From Patulibacter sp. (lineage in GTDB: Bacteria; Actinomycetota; Thermoleophilia; Solirubrobacterales; Solirubrobacteraceae), in the NCBI RefSeq assembly GCF_030655195.1, contig NZ_JAURWA010000195.1, positions 28,160 through 92,159 on the forward strand: a stretch of DNA of 64,000 bases, written 5' to 3'. Below are positions 9,294 through 19,058 of this stretch, one piece after another; position 1 is the stretch's first letter; each line of letters starts with the position of its first letter. The notes beneath the pieces are model-generated. The model saw only the letters and a list, made by a program, of their open reading frames with translations. It searched no databases and was not told the origin of the DNA. Both the position numbers and the translations under genes were made by a program.

Positions 9294-9914
9294 ATGCCCG
9301 ACGAGCCGGCCACCGGGTCCACGATCCGCCGGGGCGAGGCCCGGGAGCGGATCCTGCAGGCGGCCGCCTCCGTGATCGCCCACCGCGGCGTCCGGCAGAT
9401 GCGGATCGAGGACGTCGCCCGCGCGGCGGGGATCTCCAACGGGCTCCTCTACTACCACTTCGGCGACCGCTCGGGACTCGTCCGGGCGGCGCTGGAGCAC
9501 GCCAACGCGCAGGCCCCGAGCACGCTGGACTCCGTCGTCGGGGACGGCACGGACGGCGTCCGCTCCCGGCTCGTCGCGGCACTCCTGGCCGAGCTCGACG
9601 AGGCCCCGCAGGTGCGCAACAACTCCGTCGTCTGGAACGAGGTCAGCGCGTCGGCGATCTTCGACCCCGCGCTCCGCGAGGCACTCGGGCGGGTGACCGA
9701 CGACTGGAACGCGAAGGTCGTGCGCGCCGTCGAGGCCGCCGTGGCGGACGGCTCCGCCCGCGCACCCGGCGGCGCCGCGGACGCCGCCGAGTACCTCACG
9801 ACGATGATCGAGGGCCTGAGCCTGCGCTGGCTCGCCGGCACGATGACGCTCGACCGCGCGCGGGAGCACCTGCGCGCCGCCGTCGAGCACGTCCTGCCGG
9901 GGACGGCGGAGTAA
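9294..9914 (+). CDS. TetR-family transcriptional regulator
   Basis: ARERILQAAASVIAHRGVRQMRIEDVARAAGISNGLLYYHFGDRSGLV. Confidence 0.9.
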   Translation: MPDEPATGSTIRRGEARERILQAAASVIAHRGVRQMRIEDVARAAGISNGLLYYHFGDRSGLVRAALEHANAQAPSTLDSVVGDGTDGVRSRLVAALLAELDEAPQVRNNSVVWNEVSASAIFDPALREALGRVTDDWNAKVVRAVEAAVADGSARAPGGAADAAEYLTTMIEGLSLRWLAGTMTLDRAREHLRAAVEHVLPGTAE

Positions 9915-9950
9915 CCCCGCTCCGACGCGGGCCGCCCCGGCCCGCGCGCC

Positions 9951-10008
9951 TTGACTTCCGCGCCTCCCGTTGGCACGCTCGACCCGTCCTGAAAAAGTTT
10001 CAGGACGG
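9951..10008 (+). promoter_or_regulatory. aguBA promoter with perfect 11-bp inverted-repeat operator
   Basis: TTGACT(9951)-N17-CACGCT(9974); CCGTCCTGAAA-AAG-TTTCAGGACGG (9984-10008) overlapping the expected +1. Confidence 0.7.
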
Positions 10009-10035
10009 TCTCGAACCGCCGGCGGAGGTCCTCCC

Positions 10036-11016
10036 ATGCAGCTGATCACCAACTTCGGGTCCGGCACGTCGCCGGCCCGCGTCCGGGACACCGACCGTGC
10101 GCCGCTGCGCGTCGGGGCGGTCCAGCACCACTGGGACACCGACCTCGAGCGGCACCTCGCCGGCCTCGACGAGGGGATTCGCCTCGCCGCCGAGAACGGG
10201 GCGCGGATCGTCTTCCTGCAGGAGCTGACGCTGGCGCGGTACTTCGCCGACGTCGTCCCCGACGGCGCGCCCGACGCGACGGCCGAGGACCTGCCCGGCG
10301 GCCCGACGCACGCGTTCGCCACGGCCGCCGCCGCGCGGCACGGCGTCCACGTCCACGCGTCGGTCTTCGAGCGCGCCCCCGAGGCCGACGGGCGCGGGTT
10401 CAACACGGCGTTCGTCGTCGCCCCGGACGGCACCATGGTCGCCCGGACGCGCAAGCTCCACATCCCGGTCACCGCCGGCTACTACGAGGACCGGTACTTC
10501 CGGCCCGGCCCCGCGGCCGACGACCCCTACCCCGTCCTGCGGCTCGGGCCGGACCTCGCCGACGGCCGGATCGGGCTGCCGACCTGCTGGGACCAGTGGT
10601 TCCCCGAGGTCGCACGGGCCTACTCGCTCGCGGGCGCCGAGGTCCTCGTCTACCCGACCGCCATCGGGTCCGAGCCCGACCACCCGGAGTTCGACACCCA
10701 GCCGCTGTGGCAGCAGGTCATCGTCGGCAACGGGATCGCCAACGGCACGTTCATGGTCGTCGTCAACCGCATCGGCGACGAGCGGCTGCAGCGTCCCGAC
10801 GGCACGACGACGGGCAACGTCTTCTACGGGTCGTCGTTCATCTCCGACCCCTACGGCCGGGTCCTCGTGCAGGCGCCGCGCGACGAGCCGGCGGTGCTCG
10901 TCGCCGACCTCGACCTCGACCAGCGGCGCGACTGGCTCGACCTGTTCCCGTTCCTGGGCACCCGCCGTCCGGACACCTACGGCCGGCTGACCGACCCGGT
11001 GGAGGACGCGCGATGA
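10036..11016 (+). CDS. aguB: N-carbamoylputrescine amidase (carbon-nitrogen hydrolase)
   Basis: Nitrilase catalytic E (FLQELTLARYF), K (RKLHIP), C (GLPTCWDQWFPEVARAY); adjacent agmatine deiminase. Confidence 0.88.
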   Translation: MQLITNFGSGTSPARVRDTDRAPLRVGAVQHHWDTDLERHLAGLDEGIRLAAENGARIVFLQELTLARYFADVVPDGAPDATAEDLPGGPTHAFATAAAARHGVHVHASVFERAPEADGRGFNTAFVVAPDGTMVARTRKLHIPVTAGYYEDRYFRPGPAADDPYPVLRLGPDLADGRIGLPTCWDQWFPEVARAYSLAGAEVLVYPTAIGSEPDHPEFDTQPLWQQVIVGNGIANGTFMVVVNRIGDERLQRPDGTTTGNVFYGSSFISDPYGRVLVQAPRDEPAVLVADLDLDQRRDWLDLFPFLGTRRPDTYGRLTDPVEDAR

Positions 11017-12098
11017 CCGGCTCCGGCCCGTCCGGGGCCTGGCGCATGCCCGCGGAGTGGTCGCCCCACGCCCGCACCTGGATGGCGTGGCCGTCGGCGG
11101 GCTACACGCTCGGCGACAGCGCGCAGGACGCCGAGCGGGCCCGGGGTGCCTGGGCCGCCGTGGCCGCCGCCGTCGTCGCGTTCGAGCCGGTGACGATGGT
11201 CGTCGACCCCGGCTCGGTCGCCGACGCCGAGCGTCACCTCCCGCCCGGCGTCGAGGTCCTCGTGACCCCGATCGACGACGCGTGGATCCGCGACAGCGGC
11301 CCGTCGTTCGTGCTCGGGGCCGACGGCCGGCTCGGGGCCGTCGACTGGGTCTTCAACGGCTGGGGCGGGCAGGCGTGGGCCTCGTGGGAGCACGACGCGC
11401 AGCTCGCCCGCACCGTCGCCGGCGCGGCGGGCGCGGAGGTCGTCGCGTCGCCGATGGTCCACGAGGGCGGCGGCATCCACGTCGACGGCGAGGGCACCGC
11501 GCTGGTCACCCGCACCGTCCAGCTCGACGAGGGCCGCAACCCCGGCTGGAGCGCCGCCGACGTCGAGGCCGAGCTCGCCCGGACCCTCGGGGTGGAGCGG
11601 GCGATCTGGCTGCCCCGCGGTCTGACCCGCGACTACGACGAGTTCGGCACCCGCGGCCACGTCGACATCGTCGCGACGTTCGCGAGCCCGGGGGTCGTCC
11701 TCGTCCACGACCAGCAGGACCCCGCGCACCCCGACCACGAGGTGAGCAGGACGACGATCGAGCAGCTCCGCGGCGAGCGCGACGCCCGCGGCCGGCTCCT
11801 CGAGGTCGTCCCGGTCCCCGCGCCGGCGTGCACCCACGACGACGACGGCCCGGTCGACTACAGCTACATCAACCACCTCGTCGTCAACGGCGGCGTCGTG
11901 CTCTGCGCCTTCGGCGAGCCCGAGGCCGACGAACGGGCCGCGGAGATCGTGCGGGGCGCCTACACGGGCCGGACCGTCGTGGGCGTGGACGCGCGCGAGC
12001 TCTTCGCGCGCGGCGGCGGCGTCCACTGCATCACCCAGCAGCAGCCGGCGGCCGGGGTCGGGCCGGGAGCGGTCACGAGCTCCGGGGCTCCCAGGTGA
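11013..12098 (+). CDS. aguA: Agmatine deiminase
   Basis: MPAEWSPHARTWMAWPS..., DDAWIRDSGPSFV, GGGVHCITQQQPA; ATGA overlap with aguB. Confidence 0.92.
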   Translation: MTGSGPSGAWRMPAEWSPHARTWMAWPSAGYTLGDSAQDAERARGAWAAVAAAVVAFEPVTMVVDPGSVADAERHLPPGVEVLVTPIDDAWIRDSGPSFVLGADGRLGAVDWVFNGWGGQAWASWEHDAQLARTVAGAAGAEVVASPMVHEGGGIHVDGEGTALVTRTVQLDEGRNPGWSAADVEAELARTLGVERAIWLPRGLTRDYDEFGTRGHVDIVATFASPGVVLVHDQQDPAHPDHEVSRTTIEQLRGERDARGRLLEVVPVPAPACTHDDDGPVDYSYINHLVVNGGVVLCAFGEPEADERAAEIVRGAYTGRTVVGVDARELFARGGGVHCITQQQPAAGVGPGAVTSSGAPR

Positions 12099-12933
12099 AG
12101 GTCCGCTTGGCGATCTCGTAGGCCAGGCCGGCCCAGAAGACGAGCGCCGCGGCCGCGGTGAGCATGTCGCCGCCGCCGCCGTCCCAGCCGCCCTGGACCA
12201 GGTGCATGATCGCGCCGCCGGGGTTGACGATCATCAGCGTCGTGGCCTCGTCGAGGGGCTTGGTGATCGTCCAGAACGCGCCGGCCAGGGCCGCGAAGAA
12301 GAGCGGCAGCGTGGTGACCTGCGCCGTCTCGGGGGTCGCGGTGACCCGGACGGTCACCAGTGCGAAGAGGGCGAAGAGCACCGCCCCGCCGACCGCGCCG
12401 GCGAGGACCAGGAGCGGGTTCTCGGGCAGGTCGGCTCCGAACGCGACGAACACGGCGCCGATCAGCACCGACTGGGCCGCCGCCAGGACGACCGTCGGCA
12501 GCAGCATCCCGGCGAGGATGGCCCACTCCCGCGTCTCGCCGCTGCGCATGCGCTTGAGCACCAGACCGGTGCGCCGCGCCGCGATCGAGGTGGTCGCCGC
12601 CATGTAGACGGTCAGGAGCAGCATGGTGAGGACCATGAGGGCGATGGTGGTGCCCGACCCGTCGCCGTAGCGCAGGCCGGAGGCGCCGTACCCCACCGCC
12701 ATCAGGACCGGGATGACCAGCGCGGTCGTCGCGACCAGGCGGTTGCGGAGCAGGAGGCGGACCTCGCTGCCCGCCAGGGCGAGGATCGCCTTCGTCGTCG
12801 AGACGTTCCCGGTGGGCGGGGAGGTCGTCGGGGTCGCGGCGGGACGCATGGTCGGGTGCTCCTTCGTGGTGGTGGGTGCCTGCGTGGTGTCGTCGAGCGT
12901 CGTCCGGGTCGAGCCCCCGGTGGAGGGGCTCAT
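12073..12933 (-). CDS. ABC-2 type transporter permease
   Basis: ALAGSEVRLLLRNRLVATTALVIPVLMAVGYGA... six predicted TM segments; downstream of ABC ATPase. Confidence 0.8.
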   Translation of the reverse strand: MSPSTGGSTRTTLDDTTQAPTTTKEHPTMRPAATPTTSPPTGNVSTTKAILALAGSEVRLLLRNRLVATTALVIPVLMAVGYGASGLRYGDGSGTTIALMVLTMLLLTVYMAATTSIAARRTGLVLKRMRSGETREWAILAGMLLPTVVLAAAQSVLIGAVFVAFGADLPENPLLVLAGAVGGAVLFALFALVTVRVTATPETAQVTTLPLFFAALAGAFWTITKPLDEATTLMIVNPGGAIMHLVQGGWDGGGGDMLTAAAALVFWAGLAYEIAKRTFTWEPRSS

Positions 12934-13844
12934 GCCTGGACCCCGGCGAACACGTCGTCCAGCGAGCTCTCGGACGCCTGGAGCCGGCCGAGCGCCAGGT
13001 CGTGGCCGTCGGCCCAGGCCAGCAGCGTCGCGAGGTCCCGCTGCAGGTGGTCGGTGGTCACGACGACCACCCCGCCGCGGGCGGCCTCGACGGTCCCGGC
13101 CAGGTCGGGCAGGGCCGGCGGCGGGTTCCGCGGGTCGTCGTCCTCGGGGAGGACGAACGAGATCGTGCCGTCGAGGCCCGCCACGAGCTGCGCCATCGTG
13201 CCCTCGCGGGCGATCCGCCCGCCGTCGAGGATCGCGATCCGGTCGGCGAGCTTCTCGGCCTCCTCCATGTAGTGCGTCGTCATCAGGACGGCGGTGCCGC
13301 CGGCGACGAGGTCGGCGATGACGTCCCACGTCCGTCGTCGCGACTGCGGGTCCAGCCCGGTCGAGGGCTCGTCGAGGAAGAGCACCTCGGGATCGCCGAG
13401 CAGCGCGATCGCCATGTCGAGGCGGCGCTGCTCACCGCCGGAGAGCTGCTTGACCTGCACGTCGCGGCGGTGCGCGAGGTCCAGGCGCTCGAGCGCGGCG
13501 TCGGGGCTGCCGGCCCGGGAGCGCAGGCGCGTCCACAGCTTCGCGGTCTCGTGGACGGTCAGCTCGCCGGCGAAGCCGCTGGACTGGAGCATGATCCCCA
13601 TCCGCGGGCGGATCTCGTCGCGGTCCCTCCACGGGTCGTGGCCGAGCACCGTCACCGTCCCGCCCTGGGCCGCCCGATGCCCCTCGATGGTCTCCATCGT
13701 CGTCGTCTTGCCCGCGCCGTTGGTGCCCAGCAGGGCCACCAGCTCCCCGCGGTCGACGGTGAGGTCCACCCCGTCGACCGCCACGTGGTCGCCGTAGGCG
13801 GCACGCAGTCCCTGGACGTCGATCGCTCTGTCGTTCGTCTCCAT
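12930..13844 (-). CDS. ABC transporter ATP-binding protein (drug/antibiotic exporter type)
   Basis: LLGTNGAGKTTTMETIEG, LSGGEQRRLDMAIALLGDPEVLFLDEPSTGLDPQSRR. Confidence 0.9.
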   Translation of the reverse strand: METNDRAIDVQGLRAAYGDHVAVDGVDLTVDRGELVALLGTNGAGKTTTMETIEGHRAAQGGTVTVLGHDPWRDRDEIRPRMGIMLQSSGFAGELTVHETAKLWTRLRSRAGSPDAALERLDLAHRRDVQVKQLSGGEQRRLDMAIALLGDPEVLFLDEPSTGLDPQSRRRTWDVIADLVAGGTAVLMTTHYMEEAEKLADRIAILDGGRIAREGTMAQLVAGLDGTISFVLPEDDDPRNPPPALPDLAGTVEAARGGVVVVTTDHLQRDLATLLAWADGHDLALGRLQASESSLDDVFAGVQA

Positions 13845-13958
13845 GGACCGCACCATCGCGGCACGACGAGGGGGCCACCAGAGCCCGGTCGTCACCGGAT
13901 CACGTGCACCTGTCATCCCGGGGCGGGCGAGCGTCAGGGCGCCGCTACATTGATCGTG

Positions 13959-15191
13959 ATGGCCGCAGCCCACGCACGTCCGGACGACGCCGACGCTCCG
14001 GGTCCCGGCGGCGCGGCCACCCGGCCGCCGTCGTCCGGCCGGCCGGACGACCTGGCCCGGGTCCGCACCTTCACGCGCTGGTCGCTGATCTTCGTCGCGG
14101 TGATGACCGTGGCCCTGCCCGTCGTCGACCTCGCCGGGCGGGACCTCGCGCCGGCCGCCGTCGCCGCGGTCGCCCTGGCGCTGCTGGTCGTCGGTGCCGA
14201 GCAGCTCCGGCTCCTGCTGGGCGCGATGGACGTGGTCGACGAGCGGGAGCTCCGGCGGCCGCGCGTGCCGGCCGCCGGACTCGTCGCGCTCGCGCTGCTG
14301 GCCGTGCTCTCCTCCGGCGACGGTTCCACCGGCCAGACGTGGTGGGGGCTGCCGTTCGCCGGGCTGCTCGGCGCGGCGACGCTCTGGCTCCCCGCGCGGC
14401 GCCGCCGGGCGTTCATCGTCGCGGGCGCGGTGCTGGCCGCGGCCGTCGGCGGGGCGGCGGCCGCCGCCTCCGGGAACGACGTCCTCGGCATCCTGATCGC
14501 GACCGTCGTCGCCGTCGTGTTCATCGCCGTGGCGGACGTCCTCCAGATGTGGCTGTGGGACGTGACCGTCCGCCTCGACGAGGCCCGCTCCACCGCGGGC
14601 GAGCTCGCCGTCCTGCGCGAGCGCCTGCGCTTCGCGGCCGATCTGCACGACGTCCAGGGCCACCACCTGCAGGCGATCTCGCTGAAGGCCGAGCTGGCCC
14701 GGCGGCTCGTCGGCACCGACGACGACGGTGCGCGGCGGCACGCCGCGGACGTCCAGGACCTGACCCTCAAGGCGCTCGCGGAGACCCGGGCGCTGGTCCG
14801 GGGCTACCGCCGGGTGGGGCTCGTCACCGAGCTCGAGAACGCGGTCCAGATCCTGCGCGCCGCCGGGGTGGAGACCACGATCACCGGGACGCCCGAGCAG
14901 GTCCCCGAGCCGCTCCAGCCCCTGTTCGGCTCCCTCGTCCGCGAGGGGGCGACCAACCTGCTGCGCCACACGCAGGCCGGGCGCTGCACGCTGTCGGTCC
15001 GGGTCGAGGGCACGGACGTCGTGCTGCGGGTGCAGGACGACGGCGTCGCCCGCCCACCGGACGACGCGGAGGACGAGCCGGGCACCGGCGTGGTCGGCCT
15101 GCGCGAGCGGTTCGCGGCGGTCGGCGGGCACGTCGAGGCCGGCGCGCTGCCCGGCCGCGGGTTCGCGCTGACCGGGCGGGCGCCCCGATGA
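13959..15191 (+). CDS. NarL-class sensor histidine kinase (HisKA_3)
   Basis: TM-rich N-term, RLRFAADLHDVQGHHLQAISLKAELARRL, HATPase C-term; TACATT-N7-ATG. Confidence 0.88.
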   Translation: MAAAHARPDDADAPGPGGAATRPPSSGRPDDLARVRTFTRWSLIFVAVMTVALPVVDLAGRDLAPAAVAAVALALLVVGAEQLRLLLGAMDVVDERELRRPRVPAAGLVALALLAVLSSGDGSTGQTWWGLPFAGLLGAATLWLPARRRRAFIVAGAVLAAAVGGAAAAASGNDVLGILIATVVAVVFIAVADVLQMWLWDVTVRLDEARSTAGELAVLRERLRFAADLHDVQGHHLQAISLKAELARRLVGTDDDGARRHAADVQDLTLKALAETRALVRGYRRVGLVTELENAVQILRAAGVETTITGTPEQVPEPLQPLFGSLVREGATNLLRHTQAGRCTLSVRVEGTDVVLRVQDDGVARPPDDAEDEPGTGVVGLRERFAAVGGHVEAGALPGRGFALTGRAPR

Positions 15192-15790
15192 TCCGTCTGC
15201 TGCTGGCCGACGACGAGGACCTGCTGCGCGACGCGCTCGCGTCGCTCCTGGGGCTCGAGGCCGACATGACCGTCGTCGCGCAGGCCGGCGACGGCGAGCA
15301 GGCCGTCGCCCTGGCCGCCGAGCACGAGCCCGACCTCGTCGTGCTGGACCTCGAGATGCCCCGGCTCGACGGCGTCGAGGCCGCCCTGCGGATCCTCGCG
15401 CACCGCACCGTGCCGATCGTGCTGGTGACGCGCCACGCGCGCCCCGGGGTCCTGCGTCGCGCGCTGGCCGGCGGGGTCCGCGGCTTCGTGCCCAAGACCA
15501 CCCCGGCCGACCGACTGGCCCGGATCCTCCGCGACGTGCACGCCGGCGGCCGGTACGTCGACTCCGAGATCGCGGCCACCGCCCTGACCGAGGGCGCCTG
15601 CCCGCTCAGCGACCGCGAGCTCGAGGTGCTGCGGCTCGTCCGCGAGGGCCTGAGCGCCGGTGCGATCGCCACCGCCGCGCACCTGGCGCCGGGCACCGTG
15701 CGCAACTACCTCTCCGCGGCGATGGCGAAGCTCGGGGCCTCGTCGCGCGCCGATGCCGCACGGATCGCGTGGGAGGAGGGCTGGATCTAG
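15188..15790 (+). CDS. NarL/LuxR-type response regulator
   Basis: MIRLLLADDEDLLRDALASLLG... LDLEMPRLDGVEA ... LSDRELEVLRLVREGLSAGAIATAAHLAPGTVRNYLSAAMAKLGA; ATGA overlap with kinase. Confidence 0.92.
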   Translation: MIRLLLADDEDLLRDALASLLGLEADMTVVAQAGDGEQAVALAAEHEPDLVVLDLEMPRLDGVEAALRILAHRTVPIVLVTRHARPGVLRRALAGGVRGFVPKTTPADRLARILRDVHAGGRYVDSEIAATALTEGACPLSDRELEVLRLVREGLSAGAIATAAHLAPGTVRNYLSAAMAKLGASSRADAARIAWEEGWI

Positions 15791-15810
15791 GGGCGGCGAC
15801 GGCGCGCGAT

Positions 15811-15876
15811 GCGTAGACCTCCGCAGCATCACGCCGGCTCCGCCCCGATGTCCGAGCGGGCGGCCGGACCTACGCT
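15811..15876 (+). promoter_or_regulatory. Island-regulon promoter (flavodoxin-SulP): box GCGTAGACCTCCGCAG, GATG 15847, -10 TACGCT 15871
   Basis: Box to GATG 36 bp, GATG to -10 24 bp. Confidence 0.65.
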
Positions 15877-15884
15877 CGGGACCC

Positions 15885-16607
15885 GTGCTCAGCCCCACCG
15901 TCCTCGTCCTCTACTCCAGCGTCCACGGCCACGCGCGCCGGATCGCCGAGCACGTCGCCTCCGCCGTGACGGCTGCGGGTCTGCGGGCGCGGACCGTCCC
16001 GGCGCACGACGCCCGGTCGGCGGACCCCGAGCACGCCACGGGGATCGTCGTCGTCGCACCCGTCCACCACCGCAGCCACGACGGCGACACGGTCGCGTGG
16101 ATGGCGCGCCATCGGGCGGCGATCGACCGGGGGCCGACGCTCGTGCTCTCCGTCTCGCTCGCGGCCGCCGGCACGAGCGCGGGCTCGAGGTCGGAGGCAC
16201 GGGCGCTCCTGGCGGAGCTCGTCCTGCGGTCGGACGTCTCCCCGGCCATCGCGGCGAGCATCGGGGGCGCGGTGGACCACGACGGCACCCCGCCGTTCGC
16301 CCGGGCGGGGCTGCGCGAGGAAGCCGCGCGGCACGGCCTCGACGCCGCCGCCGGGCACGACACCGACTTCACGGACTGGGAGGCCCTCGCCAAGCTCGAG
16401 CAGCGCTTCCTCGCTCTGCTCACGGATCCCGCCGGCGCCGCCGGGAGGCAGCACGTCGTGGCCCCGTCCGTCCCGGCGTCCCCGCGGACCGTGCAGCACT
16501 CCCCCGCCTCGCTGCTGACGCACCGCCCCGCAGGCCGCACCGTCCCGGGCACCTCCGCCCCGGACGGCCCGGCCGTGCCGTCCGGGCGCGACCCGTCAGG
16601 GCGATGA
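15885..16607 (+). CDS. Flavodoxin-domain protein, menaquinone-dependent protoporphyrinogen IX oxidase (HemG)-like
   Basis: GTG start; VLSPTVLVLYSSVHGHARRIAEHVASAV ... DTDFTDWEALAKLEQRF. Confidence 0.7.
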   Translation: MLSPTVLVLYSSVHGHARRIAEHVASAVTAAGLRARTVPAHDARSADPEHATGIVVVAPVHHRSHDGDTVAWMARHRAAIDRGPTLVLSVSLAAAGTSAGSRSEARALLAELVLRSDVSPAIAASIGGAVDHDGTPPFARAGLREEAARHGLDAAAGHDTDFTDWEALAKLEQRFLALLTDPAGAAGRQHVVAPSVPASPRTVQHSPASLLTHRPAGRTVPGTSAPDGPAVPSGRDPSGR

Positions 16608-18328
16608 CGCACCCCGGCACCGGGGCGGCGTCGGTGCCGGCCCTCGTCGCCCGCCTGCGCGCGCTCGCGCCCCGGGCCTCCGACTACGACGGCCTGCGGT
16701 CCCGCGGATGGACCGGCGACCTGGTCGCCGGCGTCACGGTCGCGGTCGTCGCGCTGCCCCTGGCGCTGGCCTTCGGCGCGGCGTCCGGGGTCGGCGCGAC
16801 CGCCGGGCTCGTGACCGCCGTGGTCGCGGGGACGCTGGCGGCGGTCTTCGGCGGGTCGTCGGTCCAGGTCTCGGGCCCGACCGGCGCGATGACCGTCGTC
16901 CTCGTGCCGCTCGTCGCCGCCCACGGCGTCGGCGTCGTCCCCGCGGTCGCCCTGCTGGCGGGCGTCTTCGTCGTCCTCGCGGGGGTCCTGGGGCTCGGAC
17001 GGCTCGTCGCCTTCATCCCGTGGCCGGTCGTCGAGGGCTTCACCCTCGGCATCGCCGTGGTCATCGCCGCGCAGCAGGTGCCCTCCGCCCTGGGCGTCGA
17101 GAAGCCCGACGGCGAGAACGCGGCGCTCGTCGCGGGGCGGGCGATCGGCCGGTTCGCCGAGCACCCCGACGTCGGCGTCGTCGGCCTGCTCGTAATCGCC
17201 GCCGGCCTGACGGCCCTGCTGCCCCGTCTGCACCGGGCGCTGCCGGCGAGCCTCGTCGCGATCGTCGTCGCGACCCTGCTCGCCGGGGTCCTGGGCCTCG
17301 ACGTCGCGCGCATCGGCGCACTGCCCAGCAGTCTGCCGACCCCCGCCCTGCCCGACCTGACCGGGCTCGGCGGGCTCGTCGTACCGGCACTCGTCGTCGC
17401 CGCACTGGCCGCGCTGGAGAGCCTGCTCTCCGCCGAGGTCGCCGACGGCATGAGCGACCGCGAGCGCCACGACCCCGACCGCGAGCTCGTCGGCCAGGGC
17501 GTCGCGAACGTCGGGTCGGCGTTCTTCGGCGGCCTGCCCGCGACGGGGGCGCTCGCCCGGACGGCGGTCAACGTCCGCTCGGGCGCCCGCACGCGGGCCG
17601 CCGCGGTCGTCCACGCCCTCGTGCTGCTGGCCCTGATGGCGGCGGCGTCGGGCGTCGTCGCCCGGATCCCCCTCGTCGCGCTCGCCGGCGTGCTGCTCGT
17701 GACGGCGTGGCGGATGGTCGAGCGGCACACGGTCGCGGCCGTCCTGCGCTCCACCCGCACCGACGCCGCGGTCTTCGTGCTGACCGCCGGGGCCACCGTG
17801 GTCTTCGACCTCGTCACCGCCGTCGAGCTCGGCATCGCGGTCGCCGTGCTGGTCGCCGTCGTCAAGCTGGCCGGGACCGCGCAGGCGGTGCGGGTGGAGC
17901 AGGACTTCGGCGTGGACGACGAGACGGAGCGCGAGCTCCTCCGCCGCCACGTCCTCGTCTACCGGCTCGACGGGCCGCTGTTCTTCGCCGTCGCCGCCCG
18001 GTTCCTGCGGGAGCTGACCGCCACGACCGACGTCCGCGTCGTCGTCCTGCGGCTCGGCGACCTGGCGATGCTGGACGCCACCGGCGCGCGGGCCCTCGGG
18101 GCGATCGTGCAGGAGCTGCACGACCGCGACATCGAGGTGCTGCTGAAGGTCGCGGACCCGGCACACGCCGGCCTGCTGCGCACCGTCGGCGCGCTGGAGG
18201 ACGTCGAGCGCACGGGGCACGTCTTCGCGGAGCTGGAGCCGGCCCTGCGGCTCGCGCGGCTCCTCGCGCGCCCCGCTGATCCGCCGGGCCCGGGGGCCGC
18301 GCCGACCGCGGGGGCCGCCACCGCCTGA
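16604..18328 (+). CDS. SulP-family inorganic anion transporter with STAS domain
   Basis: AGVTVAVVALPLALAFGAASGVGATAGLVTAVVAG, C-terminal STAS RVVVLRLGDLAMLDATGARALGAIVQEL. Confidence 0.92.
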   Translation: MTHPGTGAASVPALVARLRALAPRASDYDGLRSRGWTGDLVAGVTVAVVALPLALAFGAASGVGATAGLVTAVVAGTLAAVFGGSSVQVSGPTGAMTVVLVPLVAAHGVGVVPAVALLAGVFVVLAGVLGLGRLVAFIPWPVVEGFTLGIAVVIAAQQVPSALGVEKPDGENAALVAGRAIGRFAEHPDVGVVGLLVIAAGLTALLPRLHRALPASLVAIVVATLLAGVLGLDVARIGALPSSLPTPALPDLTGLGGLVVPALVVAALAALESLLSAEVADGMSDRERHDPDRELVGQGVANVGSAFFGGLPATGALARTAVNVRSGARTRAAAVVHALVLLALMAAASGVVARIPLVALAGVLLVTAWRMVERHTVAAVLRSTRTDAAVFVLTAGATVVFDLVTAVELGIAVAVLVAVVKLAGTAQAVRVEQDFGVDDETERELLRRHVLVYRLDGPLFFAVAARFLRELTATTDVRVVVLRLGDLAMLDATGARALGAIVQELHDRDIEVLLKVADPAHAGLLRTVGALEDVERTGHVFAELEPALRLARLLARPADPPGPGAAPTAGAATA

Positions 18329-18352
18329 GCGGGTCCGAGCAGGACCGGGCGA

Positions 18353-18904
18353 CTACCGAGCCGCGGCCACACCGTCCGGGAGCCCCGGACCGGCCGCGGT
18401 CGTTGCCGACAACGCGCCCCGCACCAGCTCTCGCACCTCGTCGTAGCTGGGGTCCGGGGCCGCGGCACGCGCACGGTGGTCGTCGATGTCGGCCCGCTTG
18501 ACCACCAGCGCGAGGTCCCGCGCGGGACCGGCAGGGGCGGCGATCACCCGACGGGTGTGGTCGAGGAGGCGCTCCCCGGTGGTCTTCGTGAGGAGCACGA
18601 GGGCTTCGCGCTCCTCGGCCGTCAGGTGCAGCCGGACGGCGACCTGGTCCGGTGTCCCGCCGTCCCGTTCGCAGACGTCGTGGACGAGCGCCACCGTCCG
18701 CGCAGCCGGCGGCACGGACGCCGCGACCCGGAGGACGTGGTCGAGCATGTGGCCGCCCAGGCGGTCCATCTGACCGTCGTGGACCTGACCCGCCAGCCGA
18801 CGCGCGCGCCGGTCGGACGGCGACGGCGGAACGTCCGACCACCGCGCCGGGACGTCGGCAGGGGCCGCCGGCGCGGTGACCGCTCGGCGGTCGGTGGTCC
18901 TCAT
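18353..18904 (-). CDS. HD-domain-like hypothetical protein
   Basis: GGHMLDHVLRVAASVPPAARTVALVHDVCE ... DLALVVKRADIDDHRA. Confidence 0.55.
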   Translation of the reverse strand: MRTTDRRAVTAPAAPADVPARWSDVPPSPSDRRARRLAGQVHDGQMDRLGGHMLDHVLRVAASVPPAARTVALVHDVCERDGGTPDQVAVRLHLTAEEREALVLLTKTTGERLLDHTRRVIAAPAGPARDLALVVKRADIDDHRARAAAPDPSYDEVRELVRGALSATTAAGPGLPDGVAAAR

Positions 18905-18986
18905 CGGTGGTCCTCGGTCGGGGCGATGCAGCCGACTGTCGCGATCGCGACCCGGCCGGGCATCGGGGCCTTCCACGGCCCGTCCT

Positions 18987-19052
18987 CCGGGGTTGTCCGC
19001 AGCGCGCCGGGGGCTCCGCCCCCATGCGCGGGCCGTCAGCCGCTCCTACGCT
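18987..19052 (+). promoter_or_regulatory. Island-regulon promoter: box CCGGGGTTGTCCGCAG, CATG 19023, -10 TACGCT 19047
   Basis: 36 bp and 24 bp spacing. Confidence 0.6.
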
Positions 19053-19058
19053 CGGTCC

